Source: Hymenoscyphus infarciens
Taxonomy: Eukaryota > Ascomycota > Leotiomycetes > Helotiales > Helotiaceae
Length of the DNA stretch: 64,000 nt
Direction: 5' to 3'
NCBI GenBank assembly: GCA_001414345.1
Contig: LLCB01000129.1
Coordinates: forward strand, 87,950 to 151,949
Part shown: one piece after another, positions 39,452 to 51,800 of the stretch
How positions within the stretch are numbered: the stretch's first letter is position 1
Layout of the letters: each line of letters begins with the position of its first letter
Notes under the pieces: generated by a model
What the model saw: only the letters and a program-made list of their open reading frames with translations
Database searches by the model: none
What the model was told of the DNA's origin: nothing
Position numbers and translations under genes: made by a program

Positions 39452-40696
39452 ATGAGCTCCGCCCCTTTTTTCACAATGAATTACCCCCACTTTCTGCCTC
39501 CAACTTGTGTAACAAGGGCTCGTGATCCTTTGGTTCCAGGCATCTCTGATCATACTCTGGCTACCTTCCTGCCAACTCTGGTATACGCCTTCGCCAGTGG
39601 GGTATTCCACATTATCGGGGAACTGGAGTTGTTCAATCGTTACCGAATCCATCCTTCAAAAGAAGAGCTTCAACGCAACCGTGTTTCCAAATTCCAATGT
39701 CTCCTTAGTGTCATTCGCTACCATATGATGCAAATTGTCATTGGGCTGCTCTACAGTCTTAACGCCGAACCTGAGTTCGTTGGAAATGAGGAATGCGCGA
39801 TTTACTCTTTGGTGTTGTGGGTTCAGCGGCTGAAAAAAGTAGTCCCGTGGAGTTTTGCTATCTTCGACCTAGATTCGAAAGGCAGTTCATCCGTGGTTCA
39901 GAAAGCCCCGATTCCAGCATACCTCATTCCATCATTTTCACTTTCTTCTCCTACGGGTTTTACTACTCCCGAGGTCCTGTCCGCCCATGTGTTGGCATTT
40001 TTAGTGATACCGGCCATACGGTTCTCTGTTGCACTTGCTATTGTGGATACTTGGATATACTTTACCCATCGCCTATGTCATATCAACAAGACTCTGTATC
40101 GTAGGTGATAACTAAATTTTCCCACCTTCGAGAAGCACGGAAACTGATACTCTTCAAGGCATTGTACACGCTCAGCATCACAAACTTTACGTTTCATACG
40201 CCTTTGGTGCTGTTTATGCACATTGGCTAGAAAGCTTCCTCCTCGATATTGTTAGCTTCATGTTAGCAAACTACATCTCTGGAATGACCGTTCGCCAGAG
40301 TATGGTTTTCTCGTCGCTTGCCACGTGGAAGACTATTAGCGATCATTGTGGTTATGTTTTCCCTTGGGATCCTTTCCTCTACGTCAACAGCAATGGGTCA
40401 AGATTTCATGACCTTCATCACCAGAGCTGGGGCCTGAAGGTTCGTCGAGATGATCTTCTTTTCTCTTGAAATCTCTTACAAATGTGTTCCGATGTTCATT
40501 TTGTAGGAATTCAGTCTAATTTTCCATCTAGCATAACTTCTCGACATACACTGTCTTTTGGGACAAATTACTCGGTACCTCGTGGGATGATCGTGATGGT
40601 GCCGAGAGGAGATATTATCGAACCCACAAGGCGGTCCGAGAACGTGCCCAGAGGTCTTCAAAAAATGGGGCCATTGATAGCAGAAAAGAAAACTGA
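39452..40696 (+). CDS. SUR2-like membrane di-iron hydroxylase, paralogue 1
   Basis: Exons 39452-40100, 40159-40439 and 40532-40696 total 1095 nt, 364 residues. Fatty-acid hydroxylase superfamily with three histidine boxes: HRLCH (206-210), HAQHH (220-224) and HDLHH (300-304), plus YVSYAFGAVY and DHCGYVFPWDP typical of sphinganine C4-hydroxylase relatives. Several hydrophobic segments precede the boxes, so it is probably an ER membrane protein. The splice over 40101-40158 joins ...TLYR to IVHAQHH; the acceptor at 40531 is required because the earlier AG leads into stops. The C-terminus is charged. The family inserts hydroxyl or desaturates at a lipid chain; its substrate here is unknown. It is adjacent to an NRPS-like gene and two paralogues. 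Confidence 0.85.
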
Positions 40697-41464
40697 GATG
40701 AGAAAAAGCAAGCTGGGTCATGCTGTTGTTCTGTGGGAGTTCGGTGGGGAGGCAGGGCTGCGGGTGGACCTGGTTGAGAGTACATCAAAAGTCAATGATC
40801 TTTACAGTCCATCCTTGTAATTCCATCTAATGATTATCTTGAAAGTCTGGCCATTTCGATTTCTTGTGCATCGACTAGTCTGAAGATTCAGTCTAATTAG
40901 TGCCCGTTTGAATGGTGTAGGTGACTGCAGCAAACATCTGTTACTTGGCTTGGGTATTACTACACCACACAGCATGATCAGTCCCATTGTTTGGTGCTGC
41001 TAATAACGTCATAGTTTGCACGAGTCTTATTGGTAGAACAGCTCACACGTTACACTCCCCAGTGTGCAAGGACTGACGGGTGCTCAGATGCACAGAAAAA
41101 ACAATACCCGATCTGTGGTATCTGTTCGCCAGTTTCCCAGTGATTTATTTCTGAGTGAGGATGGGAAAGCCACTTTACGGGTGGCTACTTCTTGTAATCT
41201 AAGACTACCGCCCGTGTCAAAGAAGTTGGTGGGGATTTTTGCTTATTTTCGGACTGGGCGAAACAATATTTCAATCTTGAGGACACCTGAGAAGTGGCTG
41301 ATGTAGATCGCAGTAACGACGAGTTCTGGGGTGATCAAGTACTAGCCGAGTATGATTACGTGATGATGAAAGAAATACTTCAAGGGAATTCAAACAATTA
41401 TTGAGAATGTCTCAATTCGTTTCTGGCAGTTTCTCAGAACATACTCAGCAAATATACCATTGAG
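40697..41464. other. Intergenic stretch between hydroxylases 1 and 2
   Basis: Ordinary composition, no convincing gene. It must contain the promoter of the second hydroxylase. Confidence 0.4.
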
Positions 41465-42767
41465 ATGGACAATTCCACTACCTGCCCCATTCCCATCCCC
41501 ACGACCCCTATTTCTCCCCAGCTCCCTGGGTACTCACTCATCCCGCGACCACCACTACTCTCCAGCATCTCAGACTTTCATCTATCACTCCTTCTCCCAG
41601 TCGTTGCATACTGGTTCCTCGCGGCAATCTACCTCCTCATATCTCACTTCGACCTCTTTTCCCAGTATCGACTTCATACGCCAGCTGAGTTCAAGACACG
41701 CAACCGAGCAACAGTTTTCGATGTTCTACGAGCGGTCATATTGCAACAAGTTGTGCAAACGGCTTGGGGTTTGTTTCTTGGGCATGTCCTTCTTGGGAGC
41801 GGAGAAATGATTGGTAGGGAGGAATACGATGTTGTTGCTTGGGCAATGAGAGTCCGAGAGGCAGAGTATTGGCTCTCTAGGGCACTCATTACTGCTAGTG
41901 CTATCCTTGGCGTTGATTTGAGGGGCATTGTTCCATTGAGTAAAAATATTGCTCTACTGGTATCTCTAACTTTCAAACCCCTTGGATGAATCCGTAACTA
42001 ACAAGAGATCTAGGAGGACAATCAAACACAATGGGAACTCATCGCTGGGAGAATCATCTACTACCTCGTCGTTCCAGCAATACAATTTGGCACCGCTATT
42101 TGCTTTAGCGATGCGTGGCAATACCTATGGCATCGAGCCATGCATGAGAGCAAATGGATGTATCGTATGTACTTCCCGTCGCTTCTCATTGTTCACTTCC
42201 CCCCTTTCTCCCCCAGGGTCCTTGCCCATACCTCTTTTATTCCCCATGACTAATCCCTTCCACCAAGGAAACATTCACGCTCAGCACCATCGTCTCTATG
42301 TGCCCTACGCGTTTGGTGCCTTTTACAACACCCTCTCAGAAGCCTTCATAATTGACACAGTTGGTACCACGCTCACCATCTTCTTCTCGGGTCTCAGCAC
42401 ACGCCAAGCAACACTTTTCTCGACCATCTCCGTGCTGAAGGGAGTAGACGATCATTGTGGATACAAACTACCTTGGGATCCACTGCAGTGGTTGGGAGAG
42501 CAGGGGACGGAATTTCATGATCTCCATCACCAAAGTTGGGGAGCTAATGTAAGTGATAAGCTTCGGGAAATTGTGGAAGGAGTTTGTGCTGACTTCTTTA
42601 TGCAGACAAATTATTCGCAGCTTTACACTACATTTTGGGACCATTTCTTCGGGACTGTGTGTTTGAAGAGCGAGAAGGAAAAGCAGGAATTGTATAGGAA
42701 GGGTACGCAAGATGCGGAGGCCAAGGTCCAGAGGTTGGAGTTCAATCGCAAGCCTTCGGTCTTTTAG
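41465..42767 (+). CDS. SUR2-like membrane di-iron hydroxylase, paralogue 2
   Basis: Four exons (41465-41959, 42014-42164, 42268-42548, 42606-42767) total 1089 nt, 362 residues. Histidine boxes HRAMH (205-209), HAQHH (219-223) and HDLHH (299-303) are intact, with YVPYAFGAFYN and DHCGYKLPWDP. The N-terminus has hydrophobic helices (LLLPVVAYWFLAAIYLLI) and a FDLFSQYRLHTPAE motif shared with the other two. Introns after ...MYR and after HHQSWGAN sit at the same places as in paralogue 1, which supports tandem duplication. Same predicted chemistry as its neighbours. Tandem with paralogue 1 and convergent with paralogue 3. Confidence 0.87.
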
Positions 42768-43449
42768 GGCTCGGTGCTGATTAGGTGTTGTGAAATTTGG
42801 AATAAGGAAACTTCAATACGACCTTATATTTTATGACACGCGTGGTATATTTTGACAGTGTTTCCCATTCCTGAATAGGTAGTCTCAGTTTCTTACATCG
42901 TGTCTGCACCTCCCATACAGAATCGTGATGAAGCTTGGTGCGAGAAGAAGAAGTTTTTTTTGGAAACTCTTCAATCCGGGTGGGAGGCCATAGCTTGGTC
43001 GGTCTCCTGTAGTGGCCGAAGCTGGCTGTTCTCGTGGTTGCAACCACCACCACCACCTGGATACCTAGAGACCGCTCCACGGCTTCGTCTCGACATCCTC
43101 TTCTTGACATCTGCATCTCCGCACCTCCCTCGACACGACTCGGGACACTTTCCCTACTCGACATCCTGACCCTGGCAGGGTCTGGTTTGCTCTTTCCTCT
43201 GGGATTTGTTGAGGCCTCTATGGGACTGGACCAAGGCTTGGCCTTGACAAATCATGGACTCAACCAATTGTTGTCAGGTGGGTTATTTCAGTAACACTTG
43301 CCCCCTGTTAAAATGTTCAGAATGTTCAAAGTATTAGTCTTGAGTACACGATAGCAGCTGAGAATTGGGGTAGGAGTTGCATTCTGTATCAAAAATAAAC
43401 ACTTAATTTTCCCCTTCCTCTCCATGTAACTCTCACCTCATACCAGCAG
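42768..43449. other. Convergent intergenic stretch
   Basis: Lies between the 3' ends of hydroxylases 2 and 3. ORFs at 42781-43294 look like chance frames. Terminators of both genes should be here. Confidence 0.4.
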
Positions 43450-44699
43450 CTATCTACCCTCCTCTAAAGCAGTAGAGAACCCCCGCGCACTCTCCTCAAC
43501 GCCATTATTTTCTAAAGCGACCTCTGCTCTCTTCTTCCCCTTCTTATACTTATCAACAGCCTTTGCATCCTTCCCATCCCAAAAGGTCCCAAAAATCCGA
43601 TCCCAAAACGAAGTGTAGACCGAGAAATTATACTTCATTCCCCACGCTTGATGACTAGACCCACTGTAAGCTCTCTGTTACCACCCGAAATGGAGACTGA
43701 TAACTTACTGCAGGTCATGAAATAGTACCGAGTCGCCACAAATAACATTGGCCGGGTTCCAAGGAAATGTATAACCACAATGATCGATCACCGTTTTATA
43801 CGTCCAAATCGCGCCAAACAGTGCGGCTTGTCTGTTGTTTAAACCAGCTAGGGCGAGACAACATGGAAGACCGATGGAATCAACGGGGATGGTCTCGAGA
43901 GGGTGGTTGTAGAATGCACCGTAAGCGAAGGGGACGTAGACGTCGTGATGCATTGAGTGGATATTTTCTACAAGGTGTTGTAAGCAAAAGATGGATTTTC
44001 ATAAGAGGTCTTCAATGTTTCGTGACTTACTGTAAAGCCATCTGTTGACGTGAAACCCGCGGTGGGTGAAATATTGCAAGGTGTCTGCCAAAGCCATCGC
44101 GAAGAGAAATTGAGAGACGGGAATGAGGACCCAGTAAATTGTGCTAGCGACCCTCCATTCCCATTCTGCTGACAAAATATACACGCTTGGAAGAGGGGGA
44201 AAAGTAGTGGTGTTTGACACTGGGGTTCCCGAAGGACTGGAGATAAAAAAGAATGAACCTTCCATCCCGTGGGTTGCAAATCCACCAGTCATTTTCTTTA
44301 CCAATTTCTGGAGCACATGCCATTTCCTCCCCAACCTTTCAATGTAATAGGCATCTGTATAAAATACCTCGTTCCTATCTGCAGTCCAATAGCCAATGCT
44401 AAGCTGAGCGGCTTGTTGTAAAAGTGCAAACTTAATTACATCTTTCTTCGTAGCACGATCTTTCTTTATAGATTCGGCAGGTGTATGGATTTTATACTTG
44501 GATAGAAAAGTTGTCTTCTCAAGATAATGAAATGAGCAGCCTTATTTTTGTTTAGTTTCTTTGTCTTTTATGCTAATTGGGTCCATGAAAACGCACCTAG
44601 AATCCAATATACCAAAACCGGCACAATGTATGGAAGATGGTAATCGGCAAGAAAGGGGACGAGAGAGTCCCTCGACCGAGGAATCTCCGTGGCGGCCAT
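43450..44699 (-). CDS. SUR2-like membrane di-iron hydroxylase, paralogue 3
   Basis: Four exons (44699-44597, 44540-44031, 43967-43709, 43654-43450) total 1077 nt, 358 residues. Boxes HRGFH (194-198), HSMHH (208-212) and HDLHH (288-292) are complete only when the last intron ends at GTCTAG (43655); an earlier AG would insert three residues into the third box. KYKIHTPAES near the N-terminus matches the family. It is the most divergent of the three and is inverted relative to paralogues 1 and 2. The first intron (44541-44596) is placed by the conserved frame FHYLEKTTFLSKYKIHTP. The start codon choice is supported by hydrophobic sequence directly after it. Confidence 0.85.
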
Positions 44700-45703
44700 T
44701 TGAGTTGTGGGAATGCGACGGCAAGTTGTGAGAGCTGCAAGTTGATTGAAGTGGATCTGAACGTGATCAGAAATCTGGGCTTTGAGAGACTACTGGTTAG
44801 GTAGTCTTCAATGCCAATTGATTACCATAAAGTCTTTCGTGCTAAATCTTGACAGTTCCGGCACCACTGCTCACACACTATAGCATGTACTACTTTCAGG
44901 AAATGTTGCAATCCAGGCATGAAGTTTCTCAAGCACAACATTCCGCAAGAGCCATAAATGGGGCGAAGCTTGACCAGCAATTACTGGTGAGCTCAGTACT
45001 CGGTGACGACATTTTTGAGACTTAACTGTAACACATAATCGTCGGAAAGGTCAACTGCTATGATGGTAGCACAACAGCTGTCAAATATCGTGGGGTCTCA
45101 CAAGAGCGGAGTGACATTTAAAACTTGGAAAACTCCATCCACATGGGTTCTCCCACGAGATTTGAAGGCATTGAACTCCGGTGCATACATACATTTATCG
45201 TGATATTGGACACGACATGAATGCAGGCGGCTGTATCGTCACCGAGTTGACACTTGCACTCGGTTGGACACCATCTTTGCTCCCTCCTTTCTCTGGAGTA
45301 CATGTGAACTGGTGGAAGTATACAAACACCGCCCGGGGAAGGTGAGAGTGTTACAGTACGCGGTGTATGCACAAACGCACACGGCAAGGTTGATCAAACG
45401 GAAAAACAACAGAAATAGTCTCACAAGATCCATCTTCAAAAAGCAGGCGGTTACAGTGACAGATGAATGAGAGTCATTCAAAAAAAGCCATTTGTCCTAC
45501 TCCCCTATCGTTGAACCGCATTTTCGATCCATTCTCTGTTGTACCTCCCCCCATCCATATGGTTATACATGCTTTCAGCCATCTAATACAAGTACCAACA
45601 AAAGGAAATTGTACCCCCTCGAAAGAGCAATGGGCCGATCTCTGTTCTGTCACCTTAATCAAACTTGGAAAAAGCAAATCGTGATCTTGGAACTTGGGAA
45701 GAT
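44700..45703. other. Divergent intergenic region between hydroxylase 3 and the P5C reductase
   Basis: About 1 kb that must hold two promoters. A weak small-protein candidate (45118-45433) is listed separately; nothing else is recognisable. Confidence 0.4.
45118..45433 (-). CDS. Possible small secreted cysteine-containing protein
   Basis: A tentative two-exon model (45433-45355 and 45308-45118, intron of 46 nt) gives 89 residues. It begins with a signal-peptide-like MDLVRLFLLFFRLINLAV, then after the junction has CPTECKCQLGDD with later cysteines. An unspliced alternative ends at 45239. There is no known family, and the intron is near the lower size limit. It could be a chance frame in a promoter region. 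Included because small secreted proteins often sit at AT-island edges in fungi. Confidence 0.22.
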
Positions 45704-46710
45704 ATGGAAATGAAAAATGGAAAGCCATCGACAACATTGGCATTTTTAGGATGTGGTACGGCCCCTCACCCTTCCCTACTCATTAATCACCCCAACACTA
45801 ACACAATCAAGGAAACCTCGGAACCGCAATTCTATGTGGCGTGCTCCAGAGCATCGAATATCAGGACAAGAAAACCGCCTCAGCAACAGGTGGTAATCTT
45901 GTCGTCACCGAAAGCGCCCTTGAAAGCACCGAGACCACAATCCCAACAAATTTCATAGCTTGTGTTCGCACATCTGCCTCAGCCACCCGAATTTCCCAAG
46001 CGATCGACCACTTTTCTACACCCGTTGAAATTCATACCGGTGATAATGCTGCCGCCTCACTCTCGAAAGCGGACATTGTCGTCCTCGGCTGCCAGCCCTC
46101 CGATCTGAAAATATGTCTGGACAAGGCCGCGCTGAAATCTGCACTCGAAGGAAGACTGCTGATCAGTCTCCTGGCTGGGGTTACAATCCCCGATATCGAG
46201 TCCATTCTCCAGGTACCAAATGGCAATGGCTGGAAGCCAACGACTGTCATCCGAGCAATGCCCAACACAGCCTCCTTTGTAAGAGCTTCGATGACGATTA
46301 TCGAGGCTCCTGGACACATACCCAGAGAAACATTACGAGTGGTGGATTGGCTTTTTGGATCTATTGGTACTATCCAGTACATACCAGGTAGCTCCATGGA
46401 CGCATGTACAGCTCTCTGTGCATCCTCACCAGCCTTCTTTGCTGTGTTCCTCGAAGCCTTAATTGATGGAGCCGTGGCAACTGGCTTATCAAGAGTAGAT
46501 GCTCAGAAAATGGCTGCACAAGCTATGCGGGGTTCTGCAGAACTCGTCCTTGCAGGGGAAAGCCCAGCAGCCGTAAAAGAGAAGATAACCACACCGGGAG
46601 GTTCGACAATAAGAGGTGTTCTGATGCTGGAGAGGGGCAACTTGAGATCCACTGTAGCGGAAGCATTCATTGAGTGTAAAAAGGCGGCTGAGAATCTTGG
46701 ACGAAAGTAA
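45704..46710 (+). CDS. Pyrroline-5-carboxylate reductase family protein
   Basis: Exon 1 45704-45755, intron 45756-45811 (GTACGG...CAAG, branch CTAAC), exon 2 45812-46710: 951 nt, 316 residues. The splice rebuilds the Rossmann motif FLGCGNLGTAI near residues 14-24. Further family motifs are ADIVVLGCQPSD, RAMPNTASFVRASMT and the C-terminal TTPGGSTIRGVLMLERGNLR that binds substrate in P5C reductases. Members reduce delta1-pyrroline-5-carboxylate to proline with NAD(P)H; paralogues in clusters can reduce other cyclic imines. Whether this is the housekeeping proline enzyme or a cluster paralogue is undecided. A second ATG at 45710 is an alternative start. It lies 194 bp from the next retroelement. 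Confidence 0.9.
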
Positions 46711-46903
46711 TCTAATCCTAGGAGATGGAAAAGTATTTTATAACTGCTGGTGGCATCTAAAGTGCGACTGAACTGAGTGTTGAGATCTAGAGATGAAGAA
46801 ATGCGAAATCAAACATGTAAACCCAGTCTGTACCCAAGTGAAAAATATAGAACAATTAAGAGGGACAAGGGAAGGGAAATTGCAATAAGAACACTCGGAT
46901 ATA

Positions 46904-47057
46904 TGGAAAGGGTTTATAGTGAATTGAGGAATCAGCTTATTAAGCAAGGGGGAGGCATATATATATATGCCTCCTCTCGTACCGAGTAACCTCTATTCTA
47001 CTAACAACACTTCTTATCGCTTTTAACGTCTTATTTAGTATTAAGCTCTTTTTCAAC
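46904..47057 (+). repeat. Repeat A1 of the split direct repeats
   Basis: 154 bp matching A2 at 58080-58233. It contains a perfect 24-bp palindrome with arms GGAGGCATATAT (about 46951-46974) that RIP has disrupted in A2. Confidence 0.82.
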
Positions 47058-47086
47058 CTAATAATACTCTTATCCATCTATTAAGG

Positions 47087-47404
47087 ATGCCTCTAAAGCG
47101 TAGTAAATAAGTTACTTAGAAGAGCGTTATTACTAAGGCTAGTAATAAAGCCGCTAAGGCGCTCTAAGCTTAACTAGTAGAAGACGATAATATCGAAGAC
47201 GATAAGCGTAATAGATAAGTTAGTAAAGCACGCTATAACGCTTAAGTAGCTATATAAGCACGATATACTACCTAGGACACTACTACTAATTAAGGTAATA
47301 CTATAAATAGCGCTTATTATCCGACCTATTAAAGAAGATAAGTATAGTAGAACTAGAGTTAAGCTTAAGACGATAATAAGATAGACTTCTATCTATAAGA
47401 TAGA

Positions 47405-47440
<36 letters not shown>

Positions 47441-48415
47441 AATAGTATTAATAAACCCTCTCTCTAAGACTCTATCTAAGTAAATAGGCTAAATAACCCT
47501 CTCCTCTTTTAAGATAACTAATACCTCTAAGTTAATAGATATATAAGTAGATATAATAGTAGATACTAGAGTTATATAAAAGAACTATTTAATAGAGGAT
47601 ACTCTTAGAGCTTTACTCTTAGATATTCTTAGAAATACTCTTAAAGCTTCTTCTAAAGCAACTTCGGTTAAGACAACTTTAGCATAGGATACTCTAACTT
47701 TTAGAGCTACTTATAAGCTAATTTTAATATAGAATACTCTTATAACTTTAGCGCTACTGCTTAAAACAACCTAGTAAGAGTTTTAGAGCTTAGCTAGAGT
47801 AATTAAGATAATATTACTATATTAATAGTTATTAATTAAGAAGTAGATAGATAAGGCTAACGATTTAATATACTAGAGAGAGAGATAGTATATACTAATA
47901 ATACTTAATAGGCTAACCTCTCTTCTTATTAGGAAGTGCTACTAATAGATAAAGAAATTAATCTAAGAGAGAATCTATTAAAAGGAATATTAGTAGTAAA
48001 TAATAATAGTAAGAATATTCTCTTTTATATACTTAGTATAATTAATAGCCTTTCTCTAGAGTATAAGAAGTACTTAATATAAATTATATAAGATATATTT
48101 AAGCTAAGAGATCTCTATTACCTAGATAATAATACCTCTTTAATTAATAATAATAAAAGTACTATCTTCTTTAATAAAGAAGCTAGTATACTAAATATTA
48201 GAGCGAAGAAGATGTTAAAAGTCTTTAAATCTAATACTACTTAGTAGTTCTATTACTTTCTAATATATACTATATATATAATCTTCTTATTTAGTAGAGA
48301 TATCTATGTTTAGTTTAATAACTTTAACTATAGAATTATAAGCCTAGCTAAGGATTATACCTAAGTAGAGGTAATCTAATTAGTACTCTTCTAGTAGGAA
48401 AAGATAGTTAGTAGA
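47087..48415 (+). pseudogene. Gag-like ORF1 of the Ngaro-type element, 5' part
   Basis: From an ATG at 47087 a forward frame of charged sequence is interrupted by TAG/TAA only, as expected from RIP of CAG/CAA codons. A (GCGACG)/(GAC) tandem at 47401-47441 would encode an Asp/Gly run and kept its C bases because they are not in CpA context. The gypsy derivative is inserted at 48421, and coding-like sequence resumes after 53374. Confidence 0.55.
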
Positions 48416-48420
48416 GGTAG

Positions 48421-48896
48421 TATAATAGCACGAAATATATATAACTATAGTAGAGGTATATAGGAGTACGTATAATAGAATAACGTATATAGATACTAGG
48501 TACTAATATAGAAGAAAATAATAACTATCTCTCTTTTATACTAAATATAAACGTCTATATATAAGAGATTAGAAGCTTCTAAGTTCTAATAAAAATAATA
48601 ACTAAGCTCTATCTAATATAGCTAATACTAAATAACAAGAGTTAAAAAGCTAAATATATAACCTCTAAACCTTTAGAAAGCTAAATATATAACATTTGAA
48701 TCTTAATCTCTTCTATATATAAATGTTAGATATTAATACCTTTAGTACTTTACTTATATAAGTATTAGTTATTTATAATCTTAGCTCTAGGTATATTAAG
48801 AGTATTAGTAGTACTTAGAGGTATTAGTAGTTTTACGAATACTAATAATTTAGAATAGTACTATTATATAATAATCTAGAATAGTATACTATTATA
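48421..48896 (-). repeat. LTR (left) of the gypsy derivative
   Basis: 476 bp, same subfamily as 10244-14057 without its MULE. It carries the undisturbed form (about 48571-48600) of the site where that MULE inserted. Confidence 0.85.
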
Positions 48897-51800
48897 TTCT
48901 CTCTCTTTTAAAAAGACTTATCTTAAGTCTTCAGTTGTTAATTAGTATAGTATTAGGTTAATCAGAGTATTTATTTATCTTTTTATTATAAAAAATATAA
49001 CTTGTCTTACTATTATAGTATCTAGTAGTTAGAGTAGGGTCGGTAGCTAGTAGTATTATTATTTAAGAGTTAATCGCTTTTTATTTACTACTATATACTA
49101 TATAATAATAGGATATAAATAGAAGAGAAGCTAATAATTAGCTAGTAGGTAGAAAGTAGTATACTACTATAGAGTTATTATATTCTTACTATTATTATAT
49201 ATTATAATAGTAATTATTAAGTAATAAATAATAATTATAAAGCGATAGTTATTATTATAAGTAGTATATTAGTAGGCGACTTTTTTCTAATTCTAACTTC
49301 TCTTCTTCTTTTCTTTTTATTTAAATAATATAAATAGTAAGAATACCTTCTAATCAAGTATATTCTTATATATTAACTTATCTTCTAGAATATATATATA
49401 TTATATATATATATATATAAAAGTAAGTTCTTCCTTTCTTAATTAGACCTGATTTAGAGTTAATCTAATATAGTAAAATACCTCTTCTATATCCTCCTAG
49501 TATACTTCTAGCTACTTACTAAGTCTACTACGTTTAGTATCTTTAGACAAAATCTTAGAATAGAGATTATATATATACTTTTAAGAAGCTAAAGTCGAAG
49601 AAGTATAGGTACTATATTAAGTAGAATACTATATATATCCTAATAAGTTTAATCTTAAATATATACTAATTTCGTTCTAACTTAGGTAGTTACTATAGTT
49701 TATTAAGAAGGAGTTTAATAAGCTTAAGCTTAAGAAAGAGAAGAGAGAGATTAAGAAGGCTACTAAGGCTTTAGATAAGGTGTTAGTTAATACTAGTATA
49801 GAGGTACTAAAGAATAGTTTAGAGGTATAGTTTACTCTCTTAGAAGAGACTTAGGTACTTTGTACTAAGGTTACTATAAGTACCTCTTACTTATTAGAGA
49901 GGTTTTAGTTACTAATATTTAATAGTTCTTATACTATACTATAGAGGGTAGGACCTCTATTTAAACCTAGGTTCAGGTCCTCTTTAAGACCTATCTAAAG
50001 AGTTTATAAGCGTCTTTTTTAAAGCTAGTTATAGGAGGTTATTAAGATAAGAAGCGTTCTTATAAGAAGGAGGTAGTAGAGGAAGAGCTAATTCAGGCTT
50101 CTTATACTTAGAAGGATAATAAGTCAGAGAAAGGAGAGAATATATAGGCCTTATTTTAGTAGTAACTTAGTCTTAGTTCTTCACTTTATTAATTTCAAAC
50201 ATTCCTACTAGTTAGTGTTTTATCTCAGGTTTTTATTATAAGTTCCTTATTAAGAGTAACTAGAATTAGAGAGTATTAATAAAGTTTTATAAATTAACTC
50301 TTTTACTTAATTCTTATTTAATTCTTATATATTAAGCTATTTAGAGAGGTATTAGAGTAGTTCTAGCTCTTCTAGATATTTAGTATAAAAGTCTCTTAGA
50401 TAATATAATAAACCCTAAAAATTATCTATAGAATACTAAGTAAGATCTAAATTATAACCGACTTCGTAGATACTTACAAAAGAGACTTCGTTTCTAATCC
50501 TTTAATATTAAGTATAAGCATTCGTATTCGCTAAAAGAGTATAGTCTAATCCTATCTAGTAAGTTAGAAAAAGTTTAAAGTTTAAAAAGTTTAAAAAGTA
50601 TAAAAAATTCAAAGTAGAGATAGAGACGAATTTAGAATAGAGTTAGAAGCGAATATTAAGAGATAATATTATTAGTAATAGTAATAACTTAATTAAGAGC
50701 TTACTTTAAGAGTATACTAATTCGTATTTAATTTAAATTCGAATAAAACATCTAATATACTAGATATAAAAGAAAGTAAGTTTATTTAAACTTAGGTTAG
50801 TAAGAACTTAGAGTAAAGTTAGAAACGAAAAGTTAATAATATTATAAATAATAATAACTTATTTAAGAGGTTACTATCCTTTTAAGAGTATACTAAAGTT
50901 AAATTTAGATAAAAAAAAGAACTTCTAGCTCTATTAGAAGTAAAAGAAAGTAAGAAAGTAATAACTATAAGACTCTTATTAGAGTTAGTAGAGTTTTAGC
51001 TAGTTAAAAGAGTTTATTACTAAATGTTAAAAACACTGTCTAAAGTTTAAGATAATAAAAGAAGGAGTTTTAACTTATTAAAGACGAAGTTAATACTAAA
51101 GTTATTAAAGTTAAAACTATTATCTAATGTTTAGAATAATAATAGATAGAGTATAGTTTTAAGTATAATAGCATCTAAGTTTAGATATAGGTATATAGTT
51201 ATATAACTATGTTACTTAGGCCTATAAGCTGCTTTATTCCCTTTAAGGTACTTAAAAACTTATTTATCTTTTAATTCTAATTCTACTTTTAAAGTAGAGA
51301 ACGATTTACTATTATATTATAAAGAGTTTAGAGCTAGATAGAGAGGTATTCTGAACTATAGTACTAATATCTTATAACTTAGCGTTTTAGTAGGTCTTCT
51401 TATCTATAGTTAAAAGATTATTTACTATCTTAGCAAAGTTATAATTCTAGTATCTCTTAAGAGTAGTAGATGTGTTTTAGAGCTAAGATATAATCTTATT
51501 TTGTTCTATATATAAAAGAACCTTTTTAATTCTAGTATCTCTCTAAGTATAGCTATACTCGAAAAGTAACCTTTTAAAGTTAGTAAAAGTTTCTTTAGTA
51601 TAATCTTATTCTAATTCTACTTCTATCTCTTTTAACCTTTATACTAGCTACTAGGACTTAGTTCGTAACTAAGTAATCGTAGTTTTTTAGTTTAAGAGAA
51701 GTTTAGAGTAGAGTTAGATAATATTTAGTTAGGATTAATAGTAATAACTTAGCTAAGAGCTTACTTCTAAGTTTTATCTTAATAGAAAGCGTATTTTAAC

